DNA of 26,641 bases from the NCBI GenBank assembly GCA_910585915.1, contig CAJUGF010000017.1, positions 1-26,641 on the forward strand, given 5' to 3'. The notes beneath the pieces are model-generated. The model had not been told where the DNA came from. It ran no database searches and saw only the letters and a list, made by a program, of their open reading frames with translations. Of the stretch, positions 7,127 through 14,006 are shown piece by piece (position 1 is the first letter of the stretch; each line of letters opens with the position of its first letter). Origin of the DNA: an uncultured Bacilli bacterium (GTDB lineage Bacteria > Bacillota_I > Bacilli_A > RF39 > UBA660). The position numbers were made by a program, and so were the translations under genes.

Positions 7127-8662
7127 ATGAAGTATGATGCCATTGTGATTGGTTCTTCTACTGGAGGATTAGTATCTGCACTTACCTTACAAAAAGCACA
7201 TAAAAAAGTGTTGCTTTTAGAAGCTAATAGTTTTCCTGGGGAATATACAACAAGCTTTGTTCGAGGGCGTTTTGAATTTGATGTTTCTTTCAATGAATTG
7301 TTATGTTTTGGAACAGAATCTTCTCATGGAGAGTTGTACGAATTGTTTGAACGATTGAATCTTTTAAAGCACATGAATTTTTGTAAAGGGCCTCAAAATT
7401 ATGTGATTTATTTATCAGATACAGATGAAACCTTTGAACTTCCTTTTTCAGTTTCAGACTTTATTTTGAAAATGGAAGAATATGTTCCTGATAGTAAAGA
7501 AAGTATGCATGATTTTTTTGAGCTTGCTCGTGAAGTTCTTGATGGTCTTTCTTATATTGTTCATAGCAAAGAAGAATTTGATGAGACTTTTTTAAAACAA
7601 AATTATCCTAATTTTATGAAAGTATCTGCTTATTCTGTTGATGAAGTTATGAAACATCTTCATATGCCAAAGAAGGCGCAGGATATTTTATGTGCTTATT
7701 GGGTTTCTTTTGGTAGTCCAACCTCAACTTTATCTTTTGTTTCTTTCGCTTCAGCCTTTTATTCTTTTATTAAATATGGCATATGGTCTTCATCTTCAAA
7801 AAGTTCTAGTATTGCTTCTTCTCTTATTGATGAATTTGAACAAAGTGGTGGAGAGGTTCAATATTTGTCGAGGGTAGTAGAAATTATGATGTCTGAGAAT
7901 CAAGTTATTGGTGTTCGTTGTGATGATGGCAGAAAGTATCAGGCGTCATATATTGTTTCTAATGTTTCTCCTACGACTTTTTATGGAACATTGTTACCTG
8001 CATCTTTTAGAGATGAGAGAATGAATCGTCTTTGTAATAGTAGAACTTTAGGGGCTCAAGGACTATCAATATATCTTGGCCTTAATTGTAGTGTAGAGGA
8101 TTTAGGATTGAATCATTATCGTTATTTTCTTTTTCATTCGTTTGATAGGCATAAGGAATATTTGCATATGAAAGAGATGTATCATACAACATGTCAAGCT
8201 GTTGTTTTAAATCTGGCTAATCCTCATTGTTCACCAAAGGGGACTACTATTATACAAATTAGTTCATTTTATCCAGAAGAAATATTTTCAAAATATGTTA
8301 ATGAAGAAAATTATTTTGAAGTGAAGTCAATAATAGCAGATACTTTTATTTCGGCTTTGGAACAAGCGACACATGTTAGTATTCGTGATGCCATTGAGGA
8401 AATTGAAGTGGCTACTCCAGTGACTTTTGCAAGATATGGTGGACACCCAAATGGAAGCATTTTTGGATATATGGCAAAGGGTTATGATAATTTTTTACCA
8501 AGAGTAATGAATGCTAAAAATGAAAATATTTTTTCTAATGTTCGTTTTTGTGGGATATTTGGATCTTATATAGCATCTTGTAATGATAGTTATTTTGATG
8601 GAGAAGAAGTGGCATTGGAAATTTTAAAAGAAATGAAAGGGGATTTGACTCATGAATATTAA
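7127..8662 (+). CDS. FAD-dependent oxidoreductase (phytoene desaturase-like)
   Basis: 511 residues. The N-terminus 'YDAIVIGSSTGGLVSALTLQ' followed by 'KVLLLEANSFPGEYTTSF' is the dinucleotide-binding fold of the CrtI/RetSat/amine-oxidase type, binding FAD. The usual GxGxxG reads GSSTGG here. A late segment, 'NVRFCGIFGSYIASCNDSYFDGEEVALEIL', matches the C-terminal FAD-binding motif of phytoene desaturases. The substrate cannot be inferred; this family acts on carotenoids, retinoids and other lipids. The next gene begins inside the last codons of this one (11-base overlap), encoding a flavin/2Fe-2S reductase, so the two are translationally coupled and may form an electron-transfer pair. Shine-Dalgarno GGGAGGGA. 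Confidence 0.82.
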   Translation: MKYDAIVIGSSTGGLVSALTLQKAHKKVLLLEANSFPGEYTTSFVRGRFEFDVSFNELLCFGTESSHGELYELFERLNLLKHMNFCKGPQNYVIYLSDTDETFELPFSVSDFILKMEEYVPDSKESMHDFFELAREVLDGLSYIVHSKEEFDETFLKQNYPNFMKVSAYSVDEVMKHLHMPKKAQDILCAYWVSFGSPTSTLSFVSFASAFYSFIKYGIWSSSSKSSSIASSLIDEFEQSGGEVQYLSRVVEIMMSENQVIGVRCDDGRKYQASYIVSNVSPTTFYGTLLPASFRDERMNRLCNSRTLGAQGLSIYLGLNCSVEDLGLNHYRYFLFHSFDRHKEYLHMKEMYHTTCQAVVLNLANPHCSPKGTTIIQISSFYPEEIFSKYVNEENYFEVKSIIADTFISALEQATHVSIRDAIEEIEVATPVTFARYGGHPNGSIFGYMAKGYDNFLPRVMNAKNENIFSNVRFCGIFGSYIASCNDSYFDGEEVALEILKEMKGDLTHEY

Positions 8663-9815
8663 GATCAATAAAAATGAGAAAAAAGATTTTGCCAAATTTG
8701 GTAACCTTTCTCATGATCGTGATGTTTGTATTCGTCAAGCTAGTAAAAAGGAAATTCAAACTTCTTATTTTGCTAATGATCTTGCTTTAAAATTGCATCC
8801 AAATTCTTTTTATGTTCGAGTGAAAGATATTATTATGGAAACGCATGATGTTAAAACTTTCGTTTTGGAACCAGCAGAAGCTAAGGGTACTTTATCATTT
8901 CCAAATTATCAAGCAGGACAGTATATTACTTTAGAAATACCACTTTTAAATTTTATTTATCAAAGACCTTATACGATTAGTTGTTCTACAACTCATAGAA
9001 AAAATGGAGAAATACAAATTACAGTGAAACAAGTTTATAATGGTATTTGTTCTTCTTATATATTAGGTGAGGTTCAAATTGGAGATGTTTTTTTAGCACA
9101 TGGCCCATTTGGAAATTTTGTGTATGATCCTATTCGGGATTGTAATCATATTATTGCTTTGGTAGGTGGTAGTGGCATTACACCTATTATGGCTATTGCT
9201 GAAAGTATTTTTGATGGAATAATGGATATTCATTTAACTATTTTATATGGAGCTAAAACGAAAAATGATATTATTTTTAAAGAAAAGTTAGAAGAGATGG
9301 CAAAACAATGTGAAAAAATTCAGGTTATTTTTGTTTTAAGTGAAGAGAAGAATGAGTGGTTGCGTTATGGATTTATTACTAAGGAGTTAATTGCTGAAGT
9401 GATGGAAGAGAAAAATAGTTTTTTTGTTTGTGGGCCCACTTCTTTCTATCAAGCTATGAATTCTATTTTATTGGAGCTTAATATTCCAAATAAATTTATT
9501 CGTCATGATCTTTATGTTGATTATATGAAACCACAGCTAACTGATACTTTTCAAGTGACCGTTTTAACAAATGGAGAAGAGAAGAAAATTGTTTGTAAAG
9601 GGAATGAAACTCTTATGCAAGCGATGGAAAGAGAAGGTATTAATGCACCAAAACGATGTGGTGTTGGAGAATGTGGATTTTGTCGTAGTAAATTAGTATC
9701 AGGAACAGTATTTACAGATTATGAAGCTGTACGTAAAGGTGATAAACAATATCAATATATTCATCCTTGTGCATCTTATCCAACAAGTGATGTAATAATT
9801 CGTTTGCCATTTTAG
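8652..9815 (+). CDS. FAD/NAD(P)H 2Fe-2S ferredoxin reductase
   Basis: 387 residues. Residues about 55-150 form an FAD-binding domain of the ferredoxin-reductase type ('QRPYTISCSTT' is the R-x-Y-S/T FAD motif). Residues about 170-285 form a nucleotide-binding domain ('IALVGGSGITPIMAIAES' and 'FFVCGPTSFYQAM'). Residues about 300-387 form a plant-type 2Fe-2S domain: the cysteines in 'KRCGVGECGFCRSKL' and a later 'HPCASYP' give C-x4-C-x2-C...C. This is the layout of Hcr, vanillate demethylase reductase and related proteins that pass electrons from NAD(P)H to a partner. The overlapping upstream FAD oxidoreductase is the obvious partner. The first 50 residues are an extra N-terminal extension. No hybrid-cluster protein gene is nearby. 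Confidence 0.88.
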   Translation: MNIKINKNEKKDFAKFGNLSHDRDVCIRQASKKEIQTSYFANDLALKLHPNSFYVRVKDIIMETHDVKTFVLEPAEAKGTLSFPNYQAGQYITLEIPLLNFIYQRPYTISCSTTHRKNGEIQITVKQVYNGICSSYILGEVQIGDVFLAHGPFGNFVYDPIRDCNHIIALVGGSGITPIMAIAESIFDGIMDIHLTILYGAKTKNDIIFKEKLEEMAKQCEKIQVIFVLSEEKNEWLRYGFITKELIAEVMEEKNSFFVCGPTSFYQAMNSILLELNIPNKFIRHDLYVDYMKPQLTDTFQVTVLTNGEEKKIVCKGNETLMQAMEREGINAPKRCGVGECGFCRSKLVSGTVFTDYEAVRKGDKQYQYIHPCASYPTSDVIIRLPF

Positions 9816-9877
9816 TTATGTGCCTTTTAAGAAAAAGATTTTTCTGTTATAATATTTATTAGAGTTGGAGGGGAATT

Positions 9878-10825
9878 ATGGCTAGAAAGAAAAAAGATAA
9901 TGTTCCTGTGACGTTAAGTAATCAAGAATTGATTCCTAGTATTATTGGAGTTATTGATGATAAAGAAAAAAGTAGTTGGCCTTTGATATTTTTGTTCTTG
10001 TTTTTGATTGGATTTATCGTAGGTTTGCCAACAATTACTAATTATATTACTGGAGAAGATAATATCATTGATTCTATTTCTGAAAATAAGAACAATGATC
10101 CAGGAAATGTTAATTTACCAACAGATGAACTTCAATTTTATGATTTTAATGATCATTTAGTTGTAGAATTGGATGGACTTTCTTTTCAAAACTTTGTTGT
10201 TACAAATGATAAATTATCCCTTATGATCATGAATAATTCAGCTGCAAAGGATTATTTAGTAGCTCATAATCTGTATTTGGAGTTGTATGATTCTAATCGT
10301 ACTTTGTTACAGCGAATTCGTTTGCCACATGAGAATTTAAGTAAAAATACAAATCAGACATATGAATTTGAACTTAATGATGTTTCAGACATTAAGCAGA
10401 TTGTTATTGATGAAAAAAAAGAAAGTGATTATCCAGCAGTGGCTTTAAATAAAAATAGTGATGATGAATATTCTCTTGTTTGTACTAAGGGAGAGGAACG
10501 GTTGGTTTATACTTTTGATGCAGAACAAAAATTACTATTGATTGAAGATGTTGTTAATTTTTCTTCTACTAATCCTTTGTATAACCAACTGTTAGTGGAT
10601 TATCGTCAAATAAGTAGTAAGTATAATGTAATTGAAGGTGTTACTTCAAATCTTGTTGAAGTAGGAAGTGGTTTTACTGTGACTATTTCTCTTGATTTAA
10701 AAAAGGTTGATCTATCTAATCGTACAGTTAAAAATACTCTTGATAATGAACTCTATTATTCAAAAGATACTCTTGGGAAAGTTGTTTCTTTTGAGCTTTC
10801 AGCAATGAATTATCAATGTCATTAA
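9878..10825 (+). CDS. Membrane-anchored protein of unknown function
   Basis: 315 residues. A basic start ('MARKKKDNVP') and a cytoplasmic stretch of about 33 residues precede one membrane helix (about 34-58, 'SWPLIFLFLFLIGFIVGL'). The remaining 250 residues should lie outside the cell. They are polar and beta-rich, with a segment 'FQNFVVTNDKLSLMIMNNSA' resembling beta-sandwich lipoprotein domains, but I recognise no family. Its promoter has TATAAT at 9848-9853, and the ribosome site is GGAGGGG. A terminator separates it from scpA. Confidence 0.78.
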   Translation: MARKKKDNVPVTLSNQELIPSIIGVIDDKEKSSWPLIFLFLFLIGFIVGLPTITNYITGEDNIIDSISENKNNDPGNVNLPTDELQFYDFNDHLVVELDGLSFQNFVVTNDKLSLMIMNNSAAKDYLVAHNLYLELYDSNRTLLQRIRLPHENLSKNTNQTYEFELNDVSDIKQIVIDEKKESDYPAVALNKNSDDEYSLVCTKGEERLVYTFDAEQKLLLIEDVVNFSSTNPLYNQLLVDYRQISSKYNVIEGVTSNLVEVGSGFTVTISLDLKKVDLSNRTVKNTLDNELYYSKDTLGKVVSFELSAMNYQCH

Positions 10826-10833
10826 AAATTGAG

Positions 10834-10862
10834 GAAGAAAGTGGCTTTTCTTCTTTTTTTTT
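10834..10862 (+). terminator. Terminator before scpA
   Basis: GAAGAAA (10834-10840) pairs with TTTCTTC (10847-10853), followed by nine T. Confidence 0.7.
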
Positions 10863-10909
10863 GGTATATTTATATGTGATAGAAACCTATTTTAGAGAGG
10901 AAGTAGGGT

Positions 10910-11638
10910 ATGAATTATCAAGTATCGATTAATGATTTTGAAGGACCATTGGATTTATTACTACATTTGGTAAAAGAAATGAAAATGGATATTTATGAAA
11001 TTAATACTGGAGTTATTATAGGAGAATATTTAAAATATATTCATGGATTGCAAGAATTAAATATTGATATAGCTAGTGAATTTTTGGTGATGGCTTCAGA
11101 ATTAGTTCATTTGAAAAGTAAGATGTTAATTGGGAAGTCCTTAGAAGAAGAAAAAGAAGAAAGTGAATTTCAAATTGAAAGTGAAGAAGATTTGAAGAAT
11201 CGCTTGATTGAATATCAAGCATATAAAGAAATTACAAGATCTTTACAAGACTTGGAAGAGAAACGGAATGATGTTTTTACAAAGGTTCCCGAAAATTTGA
11301 AAGAGTATATGGAAGAACCTAAATTAATTAATGATGGAATTACTATAGAGGATTTGATTCAAGCATTTTTAAATTTGCAAGCTCGTATACACTTTAAAGA
11401 ACCAATTAATACAAAGATTACAAAAAAAGAGATTAGTGTGGAATCAAGAAAGAATCGAATTTTACATGTATTAGAGGAAAAGGGAAGAGTTTCTTTTGAA
11501 GAGTTGTTTGAGATTTATACGAAGGAGTATGTAGTAGTTACTTTTTTAGCGTTACTTGATATGACAAAGAATCAAGAGGTTGTGATACAGCAAGAGAACA
11601 ATTTTGAAAAAATATGGATTGAAGTAGAAGGTCGATAA
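10910..11638 (+). CDS. scpA: Segregation and condensation protein A (kleisin)
   Basis: 242 residues, normal for ScpA. The N-terminus 'FEGPLDLLLHLVKEMKMDIYEI' is the signature kleisin helix that contacts the SMC neck; 'FLVMASELVHLKSKMLI' follows, and the C-terminus is a winged helix ('VSFEELFEIYTKEYVVVTFLALLDM') that binds the SMC head. ScpA bridges SMC heads and binds ScpB dimers to form the condensin-like complex that organises and separates chromosomes. Shine-Dalgarno AGAGAGGAAG. scpB follows after 2 bases, so the two are co-translated. Confidence 0.97.
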   Translation: MNYQVSINDFEGPLDLLLHLVKEMKMDIYEINTGVIIGEYLKYIHGLQELNIDIASEFLVMASELVHLKSKMLIGKSLEEEKEESEFQIESEEDLKNRLIEYQAYKEITRSLQDLEEKRNDVFTKVPENLKEYMEEPKLINDGITIEDLIQAFLNLQARIHFKEPINTKITKKEISVESRKNRILHVLEEKGRVSFEELFEIYTKEYVVVTFLALLDMTKNQEVVIQQENNFEKIWIEVEGR

Positions 11639-11640
11639 AA

Positions 11641-12213
11641 ATGAATTTGTTAGGTGTTTTGGAAGGTATTTTATTTGTAGTAGGGGATGAGGGAGCAACG
11701 CTTGAAGAAATCAGTCGAATTTTAGAGATTTCTAAGGATGAAGTAAAAAATTTGTTGTTGGAGCTTAAGGAAAAGTATGAAGGTGAAGACCGAGGTTTAC
11801 GTATTCGGTATCTTGGAGATGCGTTTAAGCTTACTACTAAAGAAGAGCATAAGTCTTTCTATCAAAAATTTTTAGTGAGTAATACAGATCATCAAACTCT
11901 TAGTGCAGCAGCTTTAGAAGTTCTTGCAATTATTGCTTACAATGAACCAATTACAAGAGTTGAGATTGATGAAATGAGAGGTATTAGCTCATCATTTACT
12001 TTACGTAAATTGGTTGCTAAGGGACTTGTCAAAGAGTCAGGGAAAAGTGATTTGCCTGGAAGACCAAATTTGTATAAGATAACACATGAATTTTTGGATT
12101 ATTTTGGGCTTGCTACTAAGGATGATTTACCAGATATTTCATCTTTATTACCTAAGGATGAAGATCCAGAAAAGGACTTGTTTACTTCGATTTATAAGGA
12201 AAATGAATTATGA
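11641..12213 (+). CDS. scpB: Segregation and condensation protein B
   Basis: 190 residues, normal for ScpB, with two winged-helix domains. The family block 'ALEVLAIIAYNEPITRVEIDEMRG' is present, followed by 'LVAKGLVKESGKSDLPGRPNLYKIT' and 'FLDYFGLATKDDLPDI'. ScpB dimers bind the ScpA linker and complete the SMC-ScpAB complex. The stop codon overlaps the ATG of the next gene (ATGA at 12210), which ties a pentapeptide-repeat protein to the scp operon. Confidence 0.97.
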   Translation: MNLLGVLEGILFVVGDEGATLEEISRILEISKDEVKNLLLELKEKYEGEDRGLRIRYLGDAFKLTTKEEHKSFYQKFLVSNTDHQTLSAAALEVLAIIAYNEPITRVEIDEMRGISSSFTLRKLVAKGLVKESGKSDLPGRPNLYKITHEFLDYFGLATKDDLPDISSLLPKDEDPEKDLFTSIYKENEL

Positions 12214-12797
12214 AATCATTTTTAAATTTTCTTTTAAATGAAGAGGATTGTCAAGATATTGCTTTTCAAGGAGAAAAAGTGGAGAAGCGTGATTTACATT
12301 TTCTAAATGTTTATCAATGTAAATTTACAAATTGCGTATTTTCTGCTTGTATTTTTGAGAGTTTCAATTTCTCTGCCTGCACATTTGTTAACTGTAAATT
12401 TCTTGATACTTCTTTTTTTTCTTGTACGATGAAAAAAAATTATTTTTTAGATTGTGATTTTGTAAATGTAAAATTTACAGAATTAAATTGGAAACAAAAT
12501 AAATTTGAGAGAGCAATGTTTAAGTATGTAGAAATGCGAAAAAATAAATTGGAATTGGAAACTTATGATACATGTAATTTGGTAAGCATTGAAAGTTTTG
12601 AGGATCAGTTTTTTGATGTTTCTTTTTCATTGTCTCATATTTTGAAGTCTAGTTTTCAAAGTACATTTTGTGATACTAATTTTAATACATCTTCAATCGA
12701 GGATACTTTTTTTGATTTAAAAAAATTTAAAAATTGTTTTTTAACACCTTCGCAAGGCTTAGAATTATTAAAGTACTATGGTATTACATTTCATTAA
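12210..12797 (+). CDS. Pentapeptide-repeat-like protein
   Basis: 195 residues made largely of five-residue steps with a central Phe and frequent Cys/Asn/Asp: 'CKFTNCVFSACIFESFNF', 'CTFVNCKFLDTSFFSC', 'NYFLDCDFVNVKF'. This is the spacing of right-handed quadrilateral beta-helix proteins. The usual A(D/N)LXX consensus is weak because position i is mostly Phe. Pentapeptide proteins such as Qnr and MfpA mimic DNA and bind gyrase, but many have unknown roles, so gyrase binding should not be assumed. The ATG overlaps the scpB stop codon, so expression is coupled to the SMC complex genes. It is the last core gene before the mobile region; no terminator is obvious. Confidence 0.78.
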   Translation: MKSFLNFLLNEEDCQDIAFQGEKVEKRDLHFLNVYQCKFTNCVFSACIFESFNFSACTFVNCKFLDTSFFSCTMKKNYFLDCDFVNVKFTELNWKQNKFERAMFKYVEMRKNKLELETYDTCNLVSIESFEDQFFDVSFSLSHILKSSFQSTFCDTNFNTSSIEDTFFDLKKFKNCFLTPSQGLELLKYYGITFH

Positions 12798-12942
12798 TTA
12801 AGTAGTATAAAAACATTATTTCTTCTAATATTTCGCTTATTCTTATTATTGTTTCTAAATCAGGTTCTGTTCTATTAGATTCCCAACTTGAAATTGTTTT
12901 ATCAGTTACAAAAAGCTTGTCTACTAGTTGTTGTTTTAACAT
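12784..12942 (-). pseudogene. XRE regulator fragment
   Basis: A 52-residue minus-strand frame reads '...QQLVDKLFVTDKTISSWESN' and '...TEPDLETIIRISEILE'. This is the recognition-helix half of a Cro/CI helix-turn-helix. The first helix is missing or degraded (the frame upstream reads into AT-rich sequence with no start or ribosome site), and after '...SEILE' the family similarity stops and the frame ends inside the pentapeptide gene. It is truncated at both ends and marks debris at the left edge of the mobile region. Confidence 0.6.
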
Positions 12943-12983
12943 ATAAATATATAATATTTTCTCTACAAATTGTAGCGTTATGA

Positions 12984-13030
12984 CATATTGGCATAGCCAA
13001 TATGCAAGTGTGTTTACTAAATTGTCAAAA
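12984..13030 (+). other. Candidate oriT (nick region) of MobV type
   Basis: Perfect 8-base arms CATATTGG (12984-12991) and CCAATATG (12997-13004) with a 5-base loop, directly followed by CAAGTGTGTTTACTAAATT. In pMV158 the MobV relaxase MobM recognises a hairpin directly followed by TAGTGTG/TTA and cuts at the G/T step. Here AAGTGTG/TTTAC occupies the same position, so the predicted nick is near 13011/13012. A MobV relaxase is encoded 2.7 kb away. A diverged copy with compensating arm changes lies at 853-894, which supports selection on the hairpin. The following bases (13012-13040) also form a small hairpin. Confidence 0.6.
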
Positions 13031-13044
13031 TTTAGTAAATGCCA

Positions 13045-13073
13045 TTGTTATAAAATAAATAACTTGATATAAT
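13045..13073 (+). promoter_or_regulatory. Promoter of the small toxin mRNA
   Basis: TTGTTA (13045-13050), an exact 17-base spacer and a perfect TATAAT (13068-13073). Transcription should start near 13080, giving a leader of about 57 bases before the toxin ATG. Confidence 0.75.
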
Positions 13074-13136
13074 TAGTATTAGGAATATTTAATCGTTGAG
13101 TGCTTGCCAACTTTCATGTGAAAGGAGGCTGATGAT

Positions 13137-13220
13137 ATGCATAAGAAAGATTTTTTGATTCTTTCTCTTATTCTAATTATCTTCTTACTCATAGCCTTAC
13201 TCTTTACTTTTTTAATATAG
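13137..13220 (+). CDS. Probable type I toxin, 27-residue hydrophobic peptide
   Basis: 27 residues beginning MHKKDFLILS, the rest almost entirely Leu/Ile/Phe: a charged start followed by one membrane helix. AAAGGAGG at 13121-13128 is a near-perfect Shine-Dalgarno with ideal spacing. Its first half is also paired in a small hairpin (CTTTCA-TG-TGAAAG, 13111-13124), which would hold translation down. The mRNA's 5' end (13083-13109) can pair with its own 3' region (13283-13316). A strong opposite-strand terminator and promoter lie just downstream. These are the hallmarks of type I toxin-antitoxin loci, whose toxins (for example Ibs, Fst, Hok) depolarise membranes. The peptide resembles Ibs in style but I cannot place it in a named family. 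Confidence 0.6.
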   Translation: MHKKDFLILSLILIIFLLIALLFTFLI

Positions 13221-13227
13221 TAAACTA

Positions 13228-13346
13228 TCATAAGAAAAAAGCACTCAATTTACTTTCGTAGATTAAGTGCTAACCAAATCTTTGGCGAACACTCAACATG
13301 GAAAGGTTAAGTATTCCCTTTTTTATTTTATGCAAGTTTCCTTGAC
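13228..13346 (-). ncRNA. Predicted antisense antitoxin RNA
   Basis: About 118 bases, inferred from a minus-strand promoter (13353-13381) and a strong minus-strand terminator (13231-13271). It would be complementary to the 3' part of the toxin mRNA, including the 3' arm (13283-13316) that folds back onto the mRNA's 5' end. Convergent transcription with overlapping 3' ends is the usual arrangement in Gram-positive type I systems. No open frame of note lies inside it. Direct proof needs RNA data. Confidence 0.5.
13231..13271 (-). terminator. Antisense RNA terminator
   Basis: On the minus strand AGCACTTAAT pairs with ATTGAGTGCT (9 of 10 positions), followed by TTTTTTCTT. On the + strand the hairpin has no T tail, so it is specific for minus-strand transcription, in a place where no annotated minus-strand gene needs it. 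Confidence 0.75.
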
Positions 13347-13352
13347 ATATTC

Positions 13353-13381
13353 ATAATAACATAAAAACGACTTTTTGACAA
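13353..13381 (-). promoter_or_regulatory. Promoter of the antisense RNA
   Basis: Minus strand: TTGTCA (13376-13381), a 17-base spacer and TATTAT (13353-13358). Start predicted near 13346. Good match to the sigma-A consensus. Confidence 0.6.
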
Positions 13382-13395
13382 GTCGCTTTCTATTG

Positions 13396-13497
13396 TTACT
13401 CGAAGTTCGAGTTTCCTATCAATCTGGTGCGATAGTGATAGTTATCTACAACTTTTCGCAAAATTAAGTAATCAAGTACATATAGTACTGACTTCAT
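13396..13497 (-). CDS. Possible mini-ORF inside the repeat
   Basis: A 33-residue minus-strand frame from ATG to TAA, beginning MKSVLYVLDYLILRK and ending RTRLIGNSNFE. Its last codons coincide with the 29-base repeat. The left repeat copy (756-784) in the same frame reads RTRLIPNSNF. No ribosome site precedes the ATG, so this may be only a gene relic or repeat-encoded sequence. Reported because the repeat keeps the reading frame. Confidence 0.2.
   Translation of the reverse strand: MKSVLYVLDYLILRKVVDNYHYRTRLIGNSNFE
13403..13431 (-). repeat. 29-base inverted repeat, right copy
   Basis: Partner of 756-784 (27 of 29 identical in inverted orientation). Here it contains the short palindrome ACTCGAA-G-TTCGAGT at 13398-13412. 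It lies about 380 bases beyond the oriT candidate, with the toxin locus between them; at the left copy that interior is missing. Confidence 0.7.
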
Positions 13498-13550
13498 ATC
13501 TAAATTATAAACTATTTTTACTAATAGTGCTATACCTTTTGAACATTTTT

Positions 13551-14006
13551 CTAATTAAAGATATTTGCCAAATTATCAATGTTGCTAATATTATCTATTG
13601 TTGGTATATGAATAAAAATCATTTTAGTATTTAATTTGTTATCATCAATATATTTAAGTCCATTAAAATAAATATTATTACATAAGTATGCCCCTGCATT
13701 ATTCGATATAATGGTTTTATAATTATTAATACAAAATGTTTCTTTTAATGATGTAAAATCATATTTTGTTTTATATTTTATTTTATCTTGACCAACAGTT
13801 TCAATTTTTATAGTATCTTTGTCTAAAGGGGCTTGACCAAATGAAATAATTAAATCATAGTTTTTACAATTCAATTCTTTTTTTAGTTGATTAACACTAG
13901 TGCTGAAACTATTTCTTAAATACAATTTATTATCACTATTAATTTTGTCTAACAAAATTTTTGAAGAATTACTTTTTCCATTAAATGCTGTAAATAATAC
14001 TTTCAT
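13551..14006 (-). CDS. Compact pyroglutamyl-peptidase I-like protein
   Basis: 151 residues; pyrrolidone-carboxylate peptidases (family C15) usually have 200-215. The start 'MKVLFTAFNGKSNSSKILL', the middle 'LIISFGQAPLDKDTIKIE', then 'SNNAGAYLCNNIYFNGL' and 'MIFIHIPTIDNI' follow the family in order. The catalytic triad aligns: Glu69, Cys109 and His133. The family removes N-terminal pyroglutamate from peptides. The missing length is mostly in the segment between Glu and Cys and at the C-terminus, so this is a shortened but apparently intact version. Its ATG overlaps the stop codon of the upstream alpha/beta hydrolase (ATGA), so it is the third gene of the minus-strand cargo operon. Confidence 0.72.
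   Translation of the reverse strand: MKVLFTAFNGKSNSSKILLDKINSDNKLYLRNSFSTSVNQLKKELNCKNYDLIISFGQAPLDKDTIKIETVGQDKIKYKTKYDFTSLKETFCINNYKTIISNNAGAYLCNNIYFNGLKYIDDNKLNTKMIFIHIPTIDNISNIDNLANIFN

Noticed and set aside
13083..13316. Fst/par-type toxin-antitoxin arrangement.
   Set aside because: Fst loci carry direct repeats and a shared bidirectional terminator. Here the matching segments are inverted and the central hairpin has a T tail on the minus strand only.
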